Shown piece by piece: positions 28,680 through 38,029 of a stretch of 64,000 bases of DNA (positions within the stretch are counted from its first letter, which is position 1; the number at the start of each line of letters is the position of its first letter). The stretch is from Bacillus aerolatus (GTDB taxonomy: Bacteria > Bacillota > Bacilli > Bacillales > Domibacillaceae): the NCBI RefSeq assembly GCF_009183655.1, contig NZ_WEIO01000001.1, forward strand, positions 124,001 through 188,000, read 5' to 3'. A model generated the notes under the pieces. It was not told the DNA's origin, searched no databases, and worked only from the letters and a program-made list of their open reading frames with translations. The translations under genes and the position numbers were made by a program.

Positions 28680-29792
28680 ATGAGTAAACGAGATTATTAC
28701 GAAGTACTCGGCGTTGAAAAAGACGCCTCAAAAGACGAGTTAAAAAAAGCATACCGGAAGCTCTCTAAACAATATCATCCTGATATTAACAAAGAGGCCG
28801 GAGCCGATGAAAAATTCAAAGAAATAAAAGAAGCGTATGAAACGTTGAATGATGACCAAAAACGGGCACAATATGACCAATTTGGCCATACGAATCCAAA
28901 CCAAGGCTTTGGCGGACAGGACTTTGGAGGCTTCGGCGGGTTCGAAGATATTTTCAGTACCTTTTTCGGCGGCGGCCGCAGAAGAGATCCGAATGCACCG
29001 CGCCAAGGATCAGATTTGCAATATACGATGACGATCGGCTTTGAAGAAGCTGTATTTGGCAAAGAAACAGATATTCAGATTCCGAAAGAAGAAACGTGCG
29101 GTACTTGCAGCGGCACAGGCGCCAAGCCGGGAACGACACCTGAAACGTGCAGCCACTGTCAAGGATCCGGCGAATTAAATGTCGAACAAAACACGCCATT
29201 TGGCCGCATTGTCAATCGTCGTTCTTGTCCTTACTGCAGCGGCACTGGCAAACTGATCAAGGAAAAATGTTCTACTTGCGGCGGAGACGGCGTAGTCACG
29301 AAAAATAAAACGATTCATGTGAAAATCCCTGCAGGAATCGATGACGGCCAGCAGCTGCGTGTGCCGGGTCAGGGAGAACCGGGTGTGAATGGCGGACCTT
29401 CGGGAGACTTATATATCGTTTTCCGTGTGCTTCCGCATGAACTGTTTGAACGGGACGGCGATGATATTTACTGTGAAATTCCGATCACTTTCGTTCAGTC
29501 CGCGCTTGGAGATGAAATTGAAGTGCCGACGATCCACGGCAAGGTTAAGCTGAAAGTGCCGGCGGGTACACAAACGGGTACGAGATTCCGACTGCGTGGT
29601 AAAGGCGTGCCAAACGTCCGCGGCTACGGAACAGGTGATCAGCACATTCAAGTGAAAGTCGTCACCCCTACAAAATTAAATGAAAAACAAAAGCATTTGT
29701 TACGTGAATTTGCTGAAGTGAGCGGCGAAGTGCTTGATGAACACGAAGAAGGCTTTTTTGATAAAGTGAAACGTGCCTTAAAGCGCGACTAA
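28680..29792 (+). CDS. dnaJ: chaperone DnaJ (Hsp40, class I)
   Basis: 370 residues: J domain with HPD in YHPDIN (about 33-35), Gly/Phe-rich segment (about 75-100), four CxxCxGxG-type zinc motifs ([32 protein letters not shown]; about 139-206) and the substrate-binding C terminus. The first zinc unit begins CGTC. Stimulates ATP hydrolysis of DnaK. GGGGAGTGG precedes the ATG. Confidence 0.97.
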   Translation: MSKRDYYEVLGVEKDASKDELKKAYRKLSKQYHPDINKEAGADEKFKEIKEAYETLNDDQKRAQYDQFGHTNPNQGFGGQDFGGFGGFEDIFSTFFGGGRRRDPNAPRQGSDLQYTMTIGFEEAVFGKETDIQIPKEETCGTCSGTGAKPGTTPETCSHCQGSGELNVEQNTPFGRIVNRRSCPYCSGTGKLIKEKCSTCGGDGVVTKNKTIHVKIPAGIDDGQQLRVPGQGEPGVNGGPSGDLYIVFRVLPHELFERDGDDIYCEIPITFVQSALGDEIEVPTIHGKVKLKVPAGTQTGTRFRLRGKGVPNVRGYGTGDQHIQVKVVTPTKLNEKQKHLLREFAEVSGEVLDEHEEGFFDKVKRALKRD

Positions 29793-29814
29793 ATGAGAAT
29801 GGAGCTGGCAATAC

Positions 29815-30756
29815 ATGAAGTGGTCTGAGATTAGCATTCAAACAACGAATGAAGCCGTGGAACCGATTTCGAATATTTTGCATGAAGCAGGTGCAAGCGG
29901 AGTTGTGATTGAAGATCCTTTTGAACTGATGAGAGAGCGGGAAGATCAGTTTGGTGAAATTTACGAGCTCAACCCTCATGATTATCCTGAAGAAGGCGTC
30001 GTAATCGTTAAAGCCTACTTGCCTGTCAACAGCTTTCTTGCTGAAACAGCGGAAGGCATTACGGAGTCCATTAAAAACCTGGCTGAGTACAATATTGACA
30101 TTGGCCGCAACGAAATGAGCATGACAGAAGTGAATGAAGAAGACTGGGCGACCGCATGGAAACAATATTATAATCCGGTCAAGATTTCCGAGAAGTTTAC
30201 AATCGTGCCGACCTGGGAGCAATACGAGCCAGTTAGTACGGATGAGTTGATCATCGAACTTGATCCGGGCATGGCGTTTGGTACGGGTACCCATCCAACA
30301 ACGGTGATGTGCCTGCAGGCGCTTGAGCGTTTTGTGAAACCAGCTGACTATGTCGTGGATGTTGGTACAGGATCAGGCGTGTTAAGTATCGGAGCTGCTC
30401 TCCTTGGCGCTGAAAAAGTGACGGCTCTTGACTTAGATGAAGTAGCCGTTGCGTCCGCGCGAGAAAACATTCAACTAAACCGGGTAGAAGAAATCGTATC
30501 GGTTTCCAAAAACAATCTGCTCGATGGCATCGAAGAACAGGCGGATGTGGTCGTAGCGAATATATTGGCCGAAGTGATTATCTCTTTTACCGGCGATGTA
30601 GCAAAAGTCGTAAAGCAAGGTGGTTATTTTATCTCGTCAGGAATCATCGGTCAAAAGCGTGACGAAGTAAAATCAGCTGTGATAGCAGCCGGATTTGAAA
30701 TTGAAGAAACTGTTTTAATGGAAGACTGGGTGGCCATTATAGCAAAGAAGAAATAG
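29815..30756 (+). CDS. prmA: ribosomal protein L11 methyltransferase
   Basis: Trimethylates L11. 313 residues with an N-terminal L11-recognition domain and a C-terminal methyltransferase with [19 protein letters not shown] and the NIL motif of [17 protein letters not shown] precedes the ATG. It follows dnaJ, the usual Bacillus order. Confidence 0.96.
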   Translation: MKWSEISIQTTNEAVEPISNILHEAGASGVVIEDPFELMREREDQFGEIYELNPHDYPEEGVVIVKAYLPVNSFLAETAEGITESIKNLAEYNIDIGRNEMSMTEVNEEDWATAWKQYYNPVKISEKFTIVPTWEQYEPVSTDELIIELDPGMAFGTGTHPTTVMCLQALERFVKPADYVVDVGTGSGVLSIGAALLGAEKVTALDLDEVAVASARENIQLNRVEEIVSVSKNNLLDGIEEQADVVVANILAEVIISFTGDVAKVVKQGGYFISSGIIGQKRDEVKSAVIAAGFEIEETVLMEDWVAIIAKKK

Positions 30757-30806
30757 TGGCTGTCTTGTACAGCTTTTCAGAAACTTAGGCAGACGGGGTG
30801 ACAATC

Positions 30807-31559
30807 GTGCAGCGATATTTTTTAAATGAGAAGCCGGATAACGGCGGAAAAGTGACAATCACAGGTGAAGATTTCCACCATTTATCGCGCGTCATGCGCC
30901 TGAAAGCAGGCGACTGCGTATATGCTGTTTTTCCAGATGGGGAATCAGCGGTGGTGGAAATTGAAGAAATTTCCGATGACTGTGCCCTTGCTTTTATCGT
31001 GAAATGGATGCATGATGAAAAAGAGCTGCCGGTTGCCGTCGCGATTGCGAGCGGCCTGCCGAAAGGGGATAAATTCGAACTCGTCATCCAAAAGGGAACA
31101 GAGCTCGGTGCAAGCCGGTTTATCCCTTTTCATGCGGATCGCTCCATCGTAAAATGGGATGAGAAAAAAGCAGCAAAAAAGACGGAACGCTGGTCAAAAA
31201 TTGCTAAAGAAGCAGCCGAGCAATCTCATCGGAACCGCGTGCCGGACGTAAGTATTCCGGTGGATTTTCAACAATTGATTCAAATCGGACAAGAGTATCC
31301 GTTTAAATTATATGCGTATGAAGAAGAAAGCAAGCAAGGAGAAAAAGCAGCGTTTCATCACTTGTTGAGTGAAATGAAACAAGGAGATGCGCTGTTAATT
31401 GTATTTGGCCCGGAAGGCGGAATATCGGAAAAAGAAGCAGAACAGCTCCGTAGCAGCGGTTTTATCGCATGCGGCCTCGGTCCGAGGATTTTACGCACAG
31501 AAACCGCTCCCCTTTATGCCTTATCCGCCATCTCCTACCATTTTGAACTAATGAGGTGA
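30807..31559 (+). CDS. rsmE: 16S rRNA m3U1498 methyltransferase RsmE
   Basis: 250 residues, SPOUT family with a C-terminal trefoil knot: FGPEGGIS and CGLGPRILRTETAP. GTG start at 30807 is preferred because GGGGTG is upstream and the product then begins MQRYF as in B. subtilis; a GTG at 30798 overlaps that site. It ends 4 bases before mtaB. Confidence 0.94.
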   Translation: MQRYFLNEKPDNGGKVTITGEDFHHLSRVMRLKAGDCVYAVFPDGESAVVEIEEISDDCALAFIVKWMHDEKELPVAVAIASGLPKGDKFELVIQKGTELGASRFIPFHADRSIVKWDEKKAAKKTERWSKIAKEAAEQSHRNRVPDVSIPVDFQQLIQIGQEYPFKLYAYEEESKQGEKAAFHHLLSEMKQGDALLIVFGPEGGISEKEAEQLRSSGFIACGLGPRILRTETAPLYALSAISYHFELMR

Positions 31560-31563
31560 GATT

Positions 31564-32907
31564 ATGCCTACAGTGGCATTCCAAACACTTGGATGTAAAG
31601 TAAACCATTATGAAACAGAAGCAATCTGGCAGTTATTTAAAAGCCGGAATTATGATCGCGTGGAATTTGAATCGACCGCTGATGTGTATGTCATCAATAC
31701 ATGCACAGTAACGAATACAGGCGACAAAAAAAGCCGGCAAGTGATCCGGCGTGCCGTCCGCAAAAATCCCGATGCAGTTATTTGTGTAACCGGCTGTTAT
31801 GCGCAAACGTCCCCTGCGGAAATTATGGCCATTCCGGGAGTAGACGTGGTCGTTGGTACACAGGACCGTATTAAAATGCTTGAATACATCGAGCAATATA
31901 AAGAAGAGCGCCAGCCTATTAACGGTGTCGGCAACATTATGAAAAACAGGGTGTATGAAGAGCTGGACGTTCCCGCTTTCACAGATCGCACGCGGGCTTC
32001 GTTGAAAATTCAGGAAGGCTGCAACAACTTTTGCACGTTTTGCATCATTCCGTGGGCACGCGGTTTAATGCGTTCCCGTGATCCGGAAGAAGTGATCCGT
32101 CAGGCACAGCAACTTGTAGATGCCGGCTATAAAGAAATTGTGCTGACCGGTATTCATACAGGCGGCTACGGTTCAGATATGAAAGACTATAATTTAGCGA
32201 TGTTGTTAACTGATTTGGAAGAAAAAGTGAAAGGTTTGAAGCGCATCCGGATTTCTTCCATTGAAGCAAGCCAGTTAACGGATGAAGTCATTGAAGTGAT
32301 CGACCGCTCCAACATTGTCGTCAGACATTTGCACGTGCCGCTTCAATCCGGTTCCAATACAGTTTTAAAGAGAATGCGCCGGAAATATACGATGGAATTT
32401 TTCGCCGACCGCTTAAACCGTTTGAAAAAAGCTCTTCCGGGGCTTGCGGTTACGTCTGATGTCATCGTCGGCTTCCCGGGAGAAACTGAAGAAGAATTTA
32501 TGGAAACGTTCAATTTTATTAAAGAACACAAATTTTCTGAGCTTCATGTGTTTCCTTATTCGAAGCGGACAGGCACACCTGCTGCCCGCATGGATGACCA
32601 AGTCGATGAAGAAGTGAAAAATGAACGGGTGCACCGTCTTATCTCTCTTTCTGACCAACTGGCAAAAGAATATGCTTCCCGCTTCGAAGGTGAAGTGCTT
32701 GAAGTGATTCCTGAAGAACCATTTAAAGAAGGATCTGAAGAAGGTTTATATGTAGGGTATACAGATAATTATTTAAAAGTTGTCTTCCCGGCCACAGAAG
32801 AAATGGTCGGTCAGCTTGTGAAAGTGAAAATCACGAAAGCCGGTTATCCTTATAATGAAGGACAATTTGTCCGTGTGATAGAAGAAGAATTAGAGCCGAC
32901 CGTGTGA
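31564..32907 (+). CDS. mtaB: tRNA t6A37 methylthiotransferase MtaB
   Basis: Adds a methylthio group to t6A37 in tRNA. 447 residues: N-terminal UPF0004 domain with cluster Cys (GCKVNHYE, NTCTVT, TGCYAQ), radical SAM CNNFCTFC motif, and a C-terminal TRAM domain. GAGGTGAG precedes the ATG. Last gene of the heat-shock operon. Confidence 0.96.
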   Translation: MPTVAFQTLGCKVNHYETEAIWQLFKSRNYDRVEFESTADVYVINTCTVTNTGDKKSRQVIRRAVRKNPDAVICVTGCYAQTSPAEIMAIPGVDVVVGTQDRIKMLEYIEQYKEERQPINGVGNIMKNRVYEELDVPAFTDRTRASLKIQEGCNNFCTFCIIPWARGLMRSRDPEEVIRQAQQLVDAGYKEIVLTGIHTGGYGSDMKDYNLAMLLTDLEEKVKGLKRIRISSIEASQLTDEVIEVIDRSNIVVRHLHVPLQSGSNTVLKRMRRKYTMEFFADRLNRLKKALPGLAVTSDVIVGFPGETEEEFMETFNFIKEHKFSELHVFPYSKRTGTPAARMDDQVDEEVKNERVHRLISLSDQLAKEYASRFEGEVLEVIPEEPFKEGSEEGLYVGYTDNYLKVVFPATEEMVGQLVKVKITKAGYPYNEGQFVRVIEEELEPTV

Positions 32908-32911
32908 TGTA

Positions 32912-32955
32912 AAAAGCAGCCTTTTATGCCTAAAATGCATGAAAGGCTTTTATTA
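32912..32955 (+). terminator. mtaB terminator
   Basis: AGCCTTTTATGC pairs with GCATGAAAGGCT (one mismatch) and is followed by TTTTATTATT. Confidence 0.8.
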
Positions 32956-33066
32956 TTGTGAAAATAGGGTATTTTATAAAGAAAATGATCAGGACTCGCC
33001 ATTTTATCTATTCGATGGTACTATATAGAGGTACGGACAACTTGTTGAAAAGGAGATTGTTCTTTG

Positions 33067-33750
33067 ATGATTACAAATCAATTTAGCGATATGGCAAAAA
33101 CAATTGACCATACATTATTAAAAGCAGAAACAACGAAAGAAGAAGTAAAGAAGCTTTGTGAAGAAGCGAGAGCATATGAGTTTGCTTCCGTGTGCATTAA
33201 CCCTGTGTGGGTGGCTTATGCAGGTGAGCAGTTAGAAGGAACAAAAGTAAAAGTTTGCACAGTGATCGGTTTTCCGTTAGGAGCAACAACAACAGAAGTA
33301 AAAGCTTTTGAAACGAAAAATGCGATTCAAAACGGAGCGACAGAAGTCGACATGGTCATCAATATTGGCGCTTTAAAAGCCGGGGATGATGAAACCGTGT
33401 TAAAAGACATTCAGGCAGTCACTGCTGCTGCACGAGGGAAAGCGCTGACAAAAGTGATTATTGAAACAAGCCTGTTAACAGATGAAGAAAAGGAAAGAGC
33501 GTGCACACTTGCTGTCCAAGCTGGAGCTCATTATGTGAAAACTTCTACTGGTTTTTCCACGGGAGGAGCTACAGTCGAAGATGTCCAGCTAATGAGAAAA
33601 ACTGTCGGCCCTGATATTGGCGTGAAAGCTTCTGGAGGCGTACGCAGCCAGGAAGACGCTGCGGGAATGATTAAAGCAGGGGCGACAAGAATTGGAGCCA
33701 GCTCAGGCGTGAAAATTGTCCAGGGCTTAAAAGGAGAGTCAGACTATTAA
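33067..33750 (+). CDS. deoC: deoxyribose-phosphate aldolase
   Basis: Cleaves 2-deoxyribose 5-phosphate to glyceraldehyde 3-phosphate and acetaldehyde. 227 residues; the Schiff-base Lys is in [10 protein letters not shown], with IDHTLLK at the N terminus and KASGGVRS near the end. AGGAG is 11 bases from the ATG at 33067 and 8 from an adjacent TTG at 33064. It stands alone here, not with nupC and pdp. A TACTAT box near 33020 may be its -10. Confidence 0.95.
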   Translation: MITNQFSDMAKTIDHTLLKAETTKEEVKKLCEEARAYEFASVCINPVWVAYAGEQLEGTKVKVCTVIGFPLGATTTEVKAFETKNAIQNGATEVDMVINIGALKAGDDETVLKDIQAVTAAARGKALTKVIIETSLLTDEEKERACTLAVQAGAHYVKTSTGFSTGGATVEDVQLMRKTVGPDIGVKASGGVRSQEDAAGMIKAGATRIGASSGVKIVQGLKGESDY

Positions 33751-33789
33751 AGTCTGAATAAACATCGAAGCGATTGTAAAGAAAATTTC

Positions 33790-33818
33790 TTGACCGTCAT
33801 ATTAGCTTGTATTATAAT
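33790..33818 (+). promoter_or_regulatory. rpsU-yqeY promoter, SigA type
   Basis: TTGACC (33790-33795), exactly 17 bases, TATAAT (33813-33818): one of the best sigma-A promoters in the window. Confidence 0.85.
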
Positions 33819-33885
33819 TATTTAGTACATGGAATTTCCGTTACGGAACATGTAATCGTAAGTGTTCGGAGGGAGGGAAAGAGAT

Positions 33886-34059
33886 ATGTCAAAAACAGTT
33901 GTTCGTAAAAACGAATCGCTTGAAGACGCTCTACGTCGTTTCAAACGTACTGTTTCCAAAACTGGAACTTTACAAGAGGCTAGAAAACGTGAATTTTATG
34001 AAAAACCAAGCGTAAAGCGTAAAAAGAAATCAGAAGCGGCTAGAAAACGTAAGTTCTAA
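33886..34059 (+). CDS. rpsU: 30S ribosomal protein S21
   Basis: 57 residues, very basic, beginning [19 protein letters not shown] and ending EAARKRKF. The ATG at 33886 follows GGAGGGAGGG; longer readings are not conserved. Forms a two-gene unit with yqeY. Confidence 0.97.
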   Translation: MSKTVVRKNESLEDALRRFKRTVSKTGTLQEARKREFYEKPSVKRKKKSEAARKRKF

Positions 34060-34078
34060 TGAGAGAGAGGGTATTACT

Positions 34079-34525
34079 TTGAGTCTTCTCGAGCGTTTAA
34101 ATGATGATATCAAGCAAGCGATGAAAAATAAAGAAAAAGACAAATTAACTGTAATCCGCATGCTGAAAGCTTCCTTGCAAAATGAAGCGATTAAAGCAGG
34201 CAGCAAAGGATTATCAGAAGATGATGAATTGGCAGTTCTTTCTCGCGAAGTGAAACAACGCAAAGACTCCCTCCATGAATTTGAAAAGGCGGGTCGCGCT
34301 GACCTCGTTTCGAAAATTCAAACTGAACTGACTTACGTGAACATATACATGCCAGAACAGCTTTCAGAGGAAGAACTAGAAGCAATTGTTCAGGAAACGA
34401 TTGCGGAAGTAAATGCTTCCTCTAAAGCAGATATCGGCAAAGTAATGGGCGCTTTGATGCCGAAAGTAAAAGGCCGGGCCGATGGCGGTCTCGTCAACAA
34501 GCTCGTGCAGCAAAAACTCTCATAA
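34079..34525 (+). CDS. yqeY: GatB/YqeY domain protein
   Basis: 148 residues: an N-terminal helical half and a C-terminal YqeY tail domain ([19 protein letters not shown]) like that of GatB, suggesting tRNA contact. TTG start at 34079 with GAGAGGG upstream. Follows rpsU as in most Bacillaceae; function unproven. Confidence 0.92.
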   Translation: MSLLERLNDDIKQAMKNKEKDKLTVIRMLKASLQNEAIKAGSKGLSEDDELAVLSREVKQRKDSLHEFEKAGRADLVSKIQTELTYVNIYMPEQLSEEELEAIVQETIAEVNASSKADIGKVMGALMPKVKGRADGGLVNKLVQQKLS

Positions 34526-34557
34526 AAAGATGGCAGGTGATCCTGCCGTCTTTTTTG
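34523..34557 (+). terminator. yqeY terminator
   Basis: GATGGCAGG pairs with CCTGCCGTC around TGAT (one G-T pair) and six T follow. Confidence 0.9.
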
Positions 34558-34612
34558 CTGTTTAGGAAACTATAAAATAATCATAGTGTGGATAACTTTG
34601 CTAATGGAGCGG

Positions 34613-34733
34613 GTCTAACTGCGCCTCCTTGGGGCTCGAGGGCATATGCCAGTCTGACTGCATGGTTGAAAGGCACCATTTCGTCAGCCTGTCATATGCT
34701 TGTCGCCCCAAAACAGTCGGCTCCGCTTTTCTG
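34613..34733 (+). repeat. 121-bp palindromic intergenic element, copy 4 (divergent)
   Basis: Begins GTCTAACTGCGCC, ends CCGCTTTTCT. The arm that is CCCC/GGGG in the other copies is GGGG/CCCC here (TTGGGGCTCGAGG against TTGTCGCCCCAA). Its inner stem is different in sequence: GCATATG with CATATGC, CTGAC with GTCAG, ATGG with CCAT. Two bases separate it from copy 3. Confidence 0.75.
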
Positions 34734-34735
34734 GT

Positions 34736-34857
34736 GTCCAGCTGCAGCGCCTAGCCCCTCGAGGTCAAATAACCTTCTCCCAATGAAGTCAAAGAGCGAC
34801 TTCTTTGGGAGAAGAACATTTGCTTGTCGGGGCTGACCAAGGCGCTTCCGCTTTTCT
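34736..34857 (+). repeat. 122-bp palindromic intergenic element, copy 3
   Basis: Begins GTCCAGCTGCAGCGCC and ends CGCTTTTCT. Arms: AGCGCCT (34746-34752) with AGGCGCT (34840-34846), AGCCCC with GGGGCT, CAAAT with ATTTG, and the inner stem TCTCCCAATGAAGTC with GACTTCTTTGGGAGA (one mismatch). Very close to copies 1 and 2. The 395-base gap 34526-34920 holds the yqeY terminator, copies 4 and 3 and the SigW-like promoter. Confidence 0.87.
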
Positions 34858-34868
34858 AGTTATATTTA

Positions 34869-34895
34869 TGAAACTTTTGCTTTACAATGAACGTA
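34869..34895 (+). promoter_or_regulatory. SigW-type promoter of nfeD-floA-yqfB
   Basis: TGAAAC (34869-34874), 17 bases, CGTA (34892-34895). The consensus is TGAAAC-N16-CGTA. The orthologous yqeZ-yqfA-yqfB operon is in the SigW regulon of B. subtilis, which supports the call; the spacer is one base longer than typical. Confidence 0.75.
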
Positions 34896-34920
34896 TAGGA
34901 GGAAGAGGGTTTTTTGAGGG

Positions 34921-36246
34921 GTGGTGAGTTTGATAAGGAAATATGTCGCTTTGTTGTTTGGGCTTGCCTTGTTTTTGATGGGGCTGGGAATGCCGGCTGT
35001 TACGCAGGCGAAGGAGCCGTTGGTGTATGTAGTACCGGTGCATAATGAGGTGGAAAAAGGGCTGTATGCTTTTATGAAGCGCTCGTTTAAAGAGGCGCAA
35101 GAACACGGGGCGCAGTTAATTGTATTGGATATTCATACACCGGGGGGAGCGGTTGATGCAGCTGGAGAAATCGGCAAGCTGATGGATGAAACGAATATCC
35201 GGACGGTTGCGTTTATTAATGACCGGGCGCTGTCGGCGGGTGCGTTCATCTCTCTTCACGCCGATGCAATCTACATGGTGCCGAATGCGCAAATGGGAGC
35301 TGCGGCGATCATTGATCAACAAGGAAATATGGCGGATAAAAAAGCGCAAAGCTACTGGCGCTCGGCGATGAAAAGCGCTGCGGAAACAAGCGGCCTCGAC
35401 CCGAAATATGCCATTGCGATGGCCGACCCGGACGTAAATATACCAGAATACAATGCCGGCAAAGGCGAATTGTTAACGTTTTCATCTAAAGAAGCGCTCG
35501 AAACGGGTTATTCAAAAGCGACAGTCAGCCGCCTGGATGAGGTGCTGCAGCTTGAAAAGGCAGAAGGGGCGGCCGTAGTGGAATTAAAAGAAAGTTGGGC
35601 GGAGAAAGTGGCCCGGTTTGTAACGAATCCGATTGTTGTTCCCATTTTATTATCGTTGGCTAGTCTCGGGTTGATTCTCGAGTTGTATTCGCCTGGATTT
35701 GGTTTACCTGGTTCTATCGGCCTCAGTTCGCTTTTGTTGTTTTTTTACGGTCATTTAGTAGCAGGTCTCGCGGGGTATGAATCGGTATTGCTGTTTATTG
35801 TAGGGGCTATACTCATTGTTGCTGAGCTTTTTCTTCCGGGCGGGATTGCCGGCATATTAGGCATTGCAGCTGTAACAGGAAGCATTTTGCTCGCGGGCGA
35901 TGATGTGAGATGGATGGGCTTATCTTTAATAATAGCCATGGCGGTAGCCATTACTGCCATGATTTTAATGGTAAAGGTGCTTGGTAAAAAGATGAAATTT
36001 TTCAAAAAAATTATTTTAACAGATTCTACAAATTCGGAAAGCGGTTATGTGTCAAATGTAAACCGAACTGAACTTTTAGGGAAAATCGGAATCACAAAAA
36101 CCCCATTCCGCCCAGCTGGGACTGTTGTGATTGATGGTGAAAGAATTGATGCTGTCACCGAAGGAGGCTTTCTCGGTGCGGAAAAAGAAGTGAAGGTAGT
36201 GAAGGTAGAAGGAGCGCGCATTGTCGTCCGAGAATTAGAAGAATAG
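34921..36246 (+). CDS. NfeD family membrane protease/partner of flotillin
   Basis: 441 residues (B. subtilis YqeZ type, NfeD1b). Signal peptide or anchor at about 7-30, a ClpP-like serine protease domain (DIHTPGGAV, RALSAGAF with the likely Ser, ADKKAQSYW with the likely Lys), about five membrane helices (235-360) and a C-terminal OB fold. These proteins are paired with flotillins in membrane microdomains. The start is uncertain: GTG 34921, GTG 34924 or TTG 34930; GAGGGG just upstream fits the TTG best. Confidence 0.9.
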   Translation: MVSLIRKYVALLFGLALFLMGLGMPAVTQAKEPLVYVVPVHNEVEKGLYAFMKRSFKEAQEHGAQLIVLDIHTPGGAVDAAGEIGKLMDETNIRTVAFINDRALSAGAFISLHADAIYMVPNAQMGAAAIIDQQGNMADKKAQSYWRSAMKSAAETSGLDPKYAIAMADPDVNIPEYNAGKGELLTFSSKEALETGYSKATVSRLDEVLQLEKAEGAAVVELKESWAEKVARFVTNPIVVPILLSLASLGLILELYSPGFGLPGSIGLSSLLLFFYGHLVAGLAGYESVLLFIVGAILIVAELFLPGGIAGILGIAAVTGSILLAGDDVRWMGLSLIIAMAVAITAMILMVKVLGKKMKFFKKIILTDSTNSESGYVSNVNRTELLGKIGITKTPFRPAGTVVIDGERIDAVTEGGFLGAEKEVKVVKVEGARIVVRELEE

Positions 36247-36258
36247 GGAGGAAGAAGA

Positions 36259-37257
36259 ATGGATCCTAGTTTGATGTTAACTCTTGCAGTAATTGTAGTG
36301 GGTGTCATTATTTTATCAGTTTTCTTCACGTTTGTTCCTGTCATGCTGTGGATTTCCGCGTTAGCAGCAGGAGTAAGAGTCAGTATTTTCACGTTAGTCG
36401 GTATGAGACTTCGCCGGGTTATTCCGAGCCGTGTCGTCAATCCGATGATTAAAGCGTCAAAAGCAGGGCTGAATGTCACGACAAATCAGCTGGAAAGCCA
36501 TTACTTAGCAGGAGGAAATGTAGATCGTGTCGTCAATGCGTTAATTGCAGCACAACGGGCTAATATCGAATTATCTTTCGAACGGTGTGCAGCAATTGAT
36601 CTGGCCGGTCGTGACGTATTGGAAGCGGTGCAAATGAGTGTCAATCCGAAAGTTATTGAAACGCCTTTTATCGCTGGTGTGGCGATGGATGGAATTGAAG
36701 TGAAAGCGAAAGCGCGCATCACCGTTCGAGCCAATATTGAACGCCTAGTCGGGGGAGCGGGTGAAGAAACAGTCGTCGCCCGTGTCGGTGAAGGGATCGT
36801 CTCTACAATCGGTTCAAGTGACAATCATAAGAAAGTGCTTGAAAATCCCGATATGATTTCACAGAAGGTCTTAAGCAAAGGATTGGATGCAGGTACAGCA
36901 TTTGAAATCTTATCGATTGATATTGCTGATGTTGATATCGGCAAAAATATTGGCGCCGAGCTTCAGACAGAGCAGGCGGAAGCGGATAAAAAGATTGCCC
37001 AAGCGAAAGCAGAAGAGCGCCGGGCGATGGCTGTTGCGAGTGAGCAGGAAATGAAAGCGCGCGTACAGGAAATGCGTGCAAAAGTTGTGGAATCGGAAGC
37101 AGATGTACCGCTTGCGATGGCAGAAGCACTTCGCACTGGCAATATTGGCGTTATGGATTATATGAATTATAAAAATATTGATGCTGACACTGGCATGCGC
37201 GGTTCGATCGGTAAAATGGCCGGCGGCAAAAAAGACGGCAAAGGCGATGAAAGCTAA
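36259..37257 (+). CDS. floA: flotillin-like protein FloA
   Basis: 332 residues. N-terminal hydrophobic hairpin region (about 5-50), the SPFH domain, then a Glu/Ala-rich coiled coil (about 235-285) that drives oligomers. It scaffolds functional membrane microdomains. GGGAGGAAG precedes the ATG. It lies 12 bases after nfeD and matches YqfA of B. subtilis. Confidence 0.95.
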   Translation: MDPSLMLTLAVIVVGVIILSVFFTFVPVMLWISALAAGVRVSIFTLVGMRLRRVIPSRVVNPMIKASKAGLNVTTNQLESHYLAGGNVDRVVNALIAAQRANIELSFERCAAIDLAGRDVLEAVQMSVNPKVIETPFIAGVAMDGIEVKAKARITVRANIERLVGGAGEETVVARVGEGIVSTIGSSDNHKKVLENPDMISQKVLSKGLDAGTAFEILSIDIADVDIGKNIGAELQTEQAEADKKIAQAKAEERRAMAVASEQEMKARVQEMRAKVVESEADVPLAMAEALRTGNIGVMDYMNYKNIDADTGMRGSIGKMAGGKKDGKGDES

Positions 37258-37290
37258 CCAACCGGCCTTGTTTGAAGGGAGGGTTTTGCG

Positions 37291-37674
37291 ATGGAAACAA
37301 TTATTATAGCCATTCTAGTCGGGCTTTTCTCCCTCATAACCAATCGGAAAAGCGGCAGTGAGAAAGAGAAAAAATCAGCTCCTAAAAAAAATAAACCATC
37401 AAGGCCGGCATCAGCAAAAAGTTTTACACAGGTGGAACAAAAGATTAAAACAGCAAGACCGGCATTAAATGAAAAGTACGAAGAAGCCAGAAAAGAAGCA
37501 GGCAGGCGCGAGCGATCACCGGGGCGGCTGAGCCGCTATCAGGAGGAAAGTGTCAAAAAAGAAGAAACGGCAGATTCTAATGAATTCGGCTTTGAAATCG
37601 AATCTGATGATTTAGCCAGAGGAGTCATTTTCTCCGAAATCCTTGCTCCTCCCAAGGCTTTAAGGAGGAAATAA
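37291..37674 (+). CDS. YqfB-like small membrane-anchored protein
   Basis: 127 residues: one N-terminal hydrophobic helix (about 3-17), then a highly charged Lys/Arg/Glu region without visible fold, and a C-terminal FGFEIESDDLARGVIFSEIL segment that looks conserved. Position after floA matches yqfB of the SigW operon. Function unknown. GGGAGGG precedes the ATG. Confidence 0.75.
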   Translation: METIIIAILVGLFSLITNRKSGSEKEKKSAPKKNKPSRPASAKSFTQVEQKIKTARPALNEKYEEARKEAGRRERSPGRLSRYQEESVKKEETADSNEFGFEIESDDLARGVIFSEILAPPKALRRK

Positions 37675-37685
37675 ACTGACATGTT

Positions 37686-37732
37686 CCCCCCTCTCTTTTC
37701 ATACATATGAAAAGAGAGGGGGGTTCTTTTTT
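37686..37732 (+). terminator. 18-bp hairpin between yqfB and yqfC
   Basis: A perfect 18-bp stem, 37686-37703 with 37706-37723, then TTCTTTTTT up to the yqfC ATG at 37733. It has the form of an intrinsic terminator for the nfeD operon, but its right arm contains GAGAGGGGGG, the only ribosome-binding site of yqfC. Confidence 0.85.
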
Positions 37733-38017
37733 ATGGCGAAAAAGTGGGGAGAGCAAATGAAAGGCTGGCTGACAAAATCGATGAATCTGCCCGAAGATGT
37801 CATGATGGACCTTCCCCGGATCACGATGATCGGTCAGTTGCATATTTATATTGAAAACCACAGAGGACTGCTTGCTTTTTCGGATAAAGAAGTGAGGCTG
37901 CTGCTTGCAAAAGGCCAGCTTTTAATTAAAGGGCAGGCGTTTACGATCAAAACCATTTTGCCGGAAGAAATATTGATTGAAGGAAAAATTGAGAAACTCG
38001 TTTATTTGGAAGGGTAA
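37733..38017 (+). CDS. yqfC: sporulation protein YqfC
   Basis: 94 residues; YabP/YqfC fold with LPRITMIGQLHIYIENHRGL and the C-terminal GKIEKLVYLEG. In B. subtilis yqfC-yqfD are mother-cell genes of the SigE regulon, deletion causing poor engulfed-forespore stability. Its ribosome-binding site is inside the hairpin described above. yqfD follows after 12 bases. Confidence 0.93.
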   Translation: MAKKWGEQMKGWLTKSMNLPEDVMMDLPRITMIGQLHIYIENHRGLLAFSDKEVRLLLAKGQLLIKGQAFTIKTILPEEILIEGKIEKLVYLEG

Positions 38018-38029
38018 GGGGGAAAAAGC

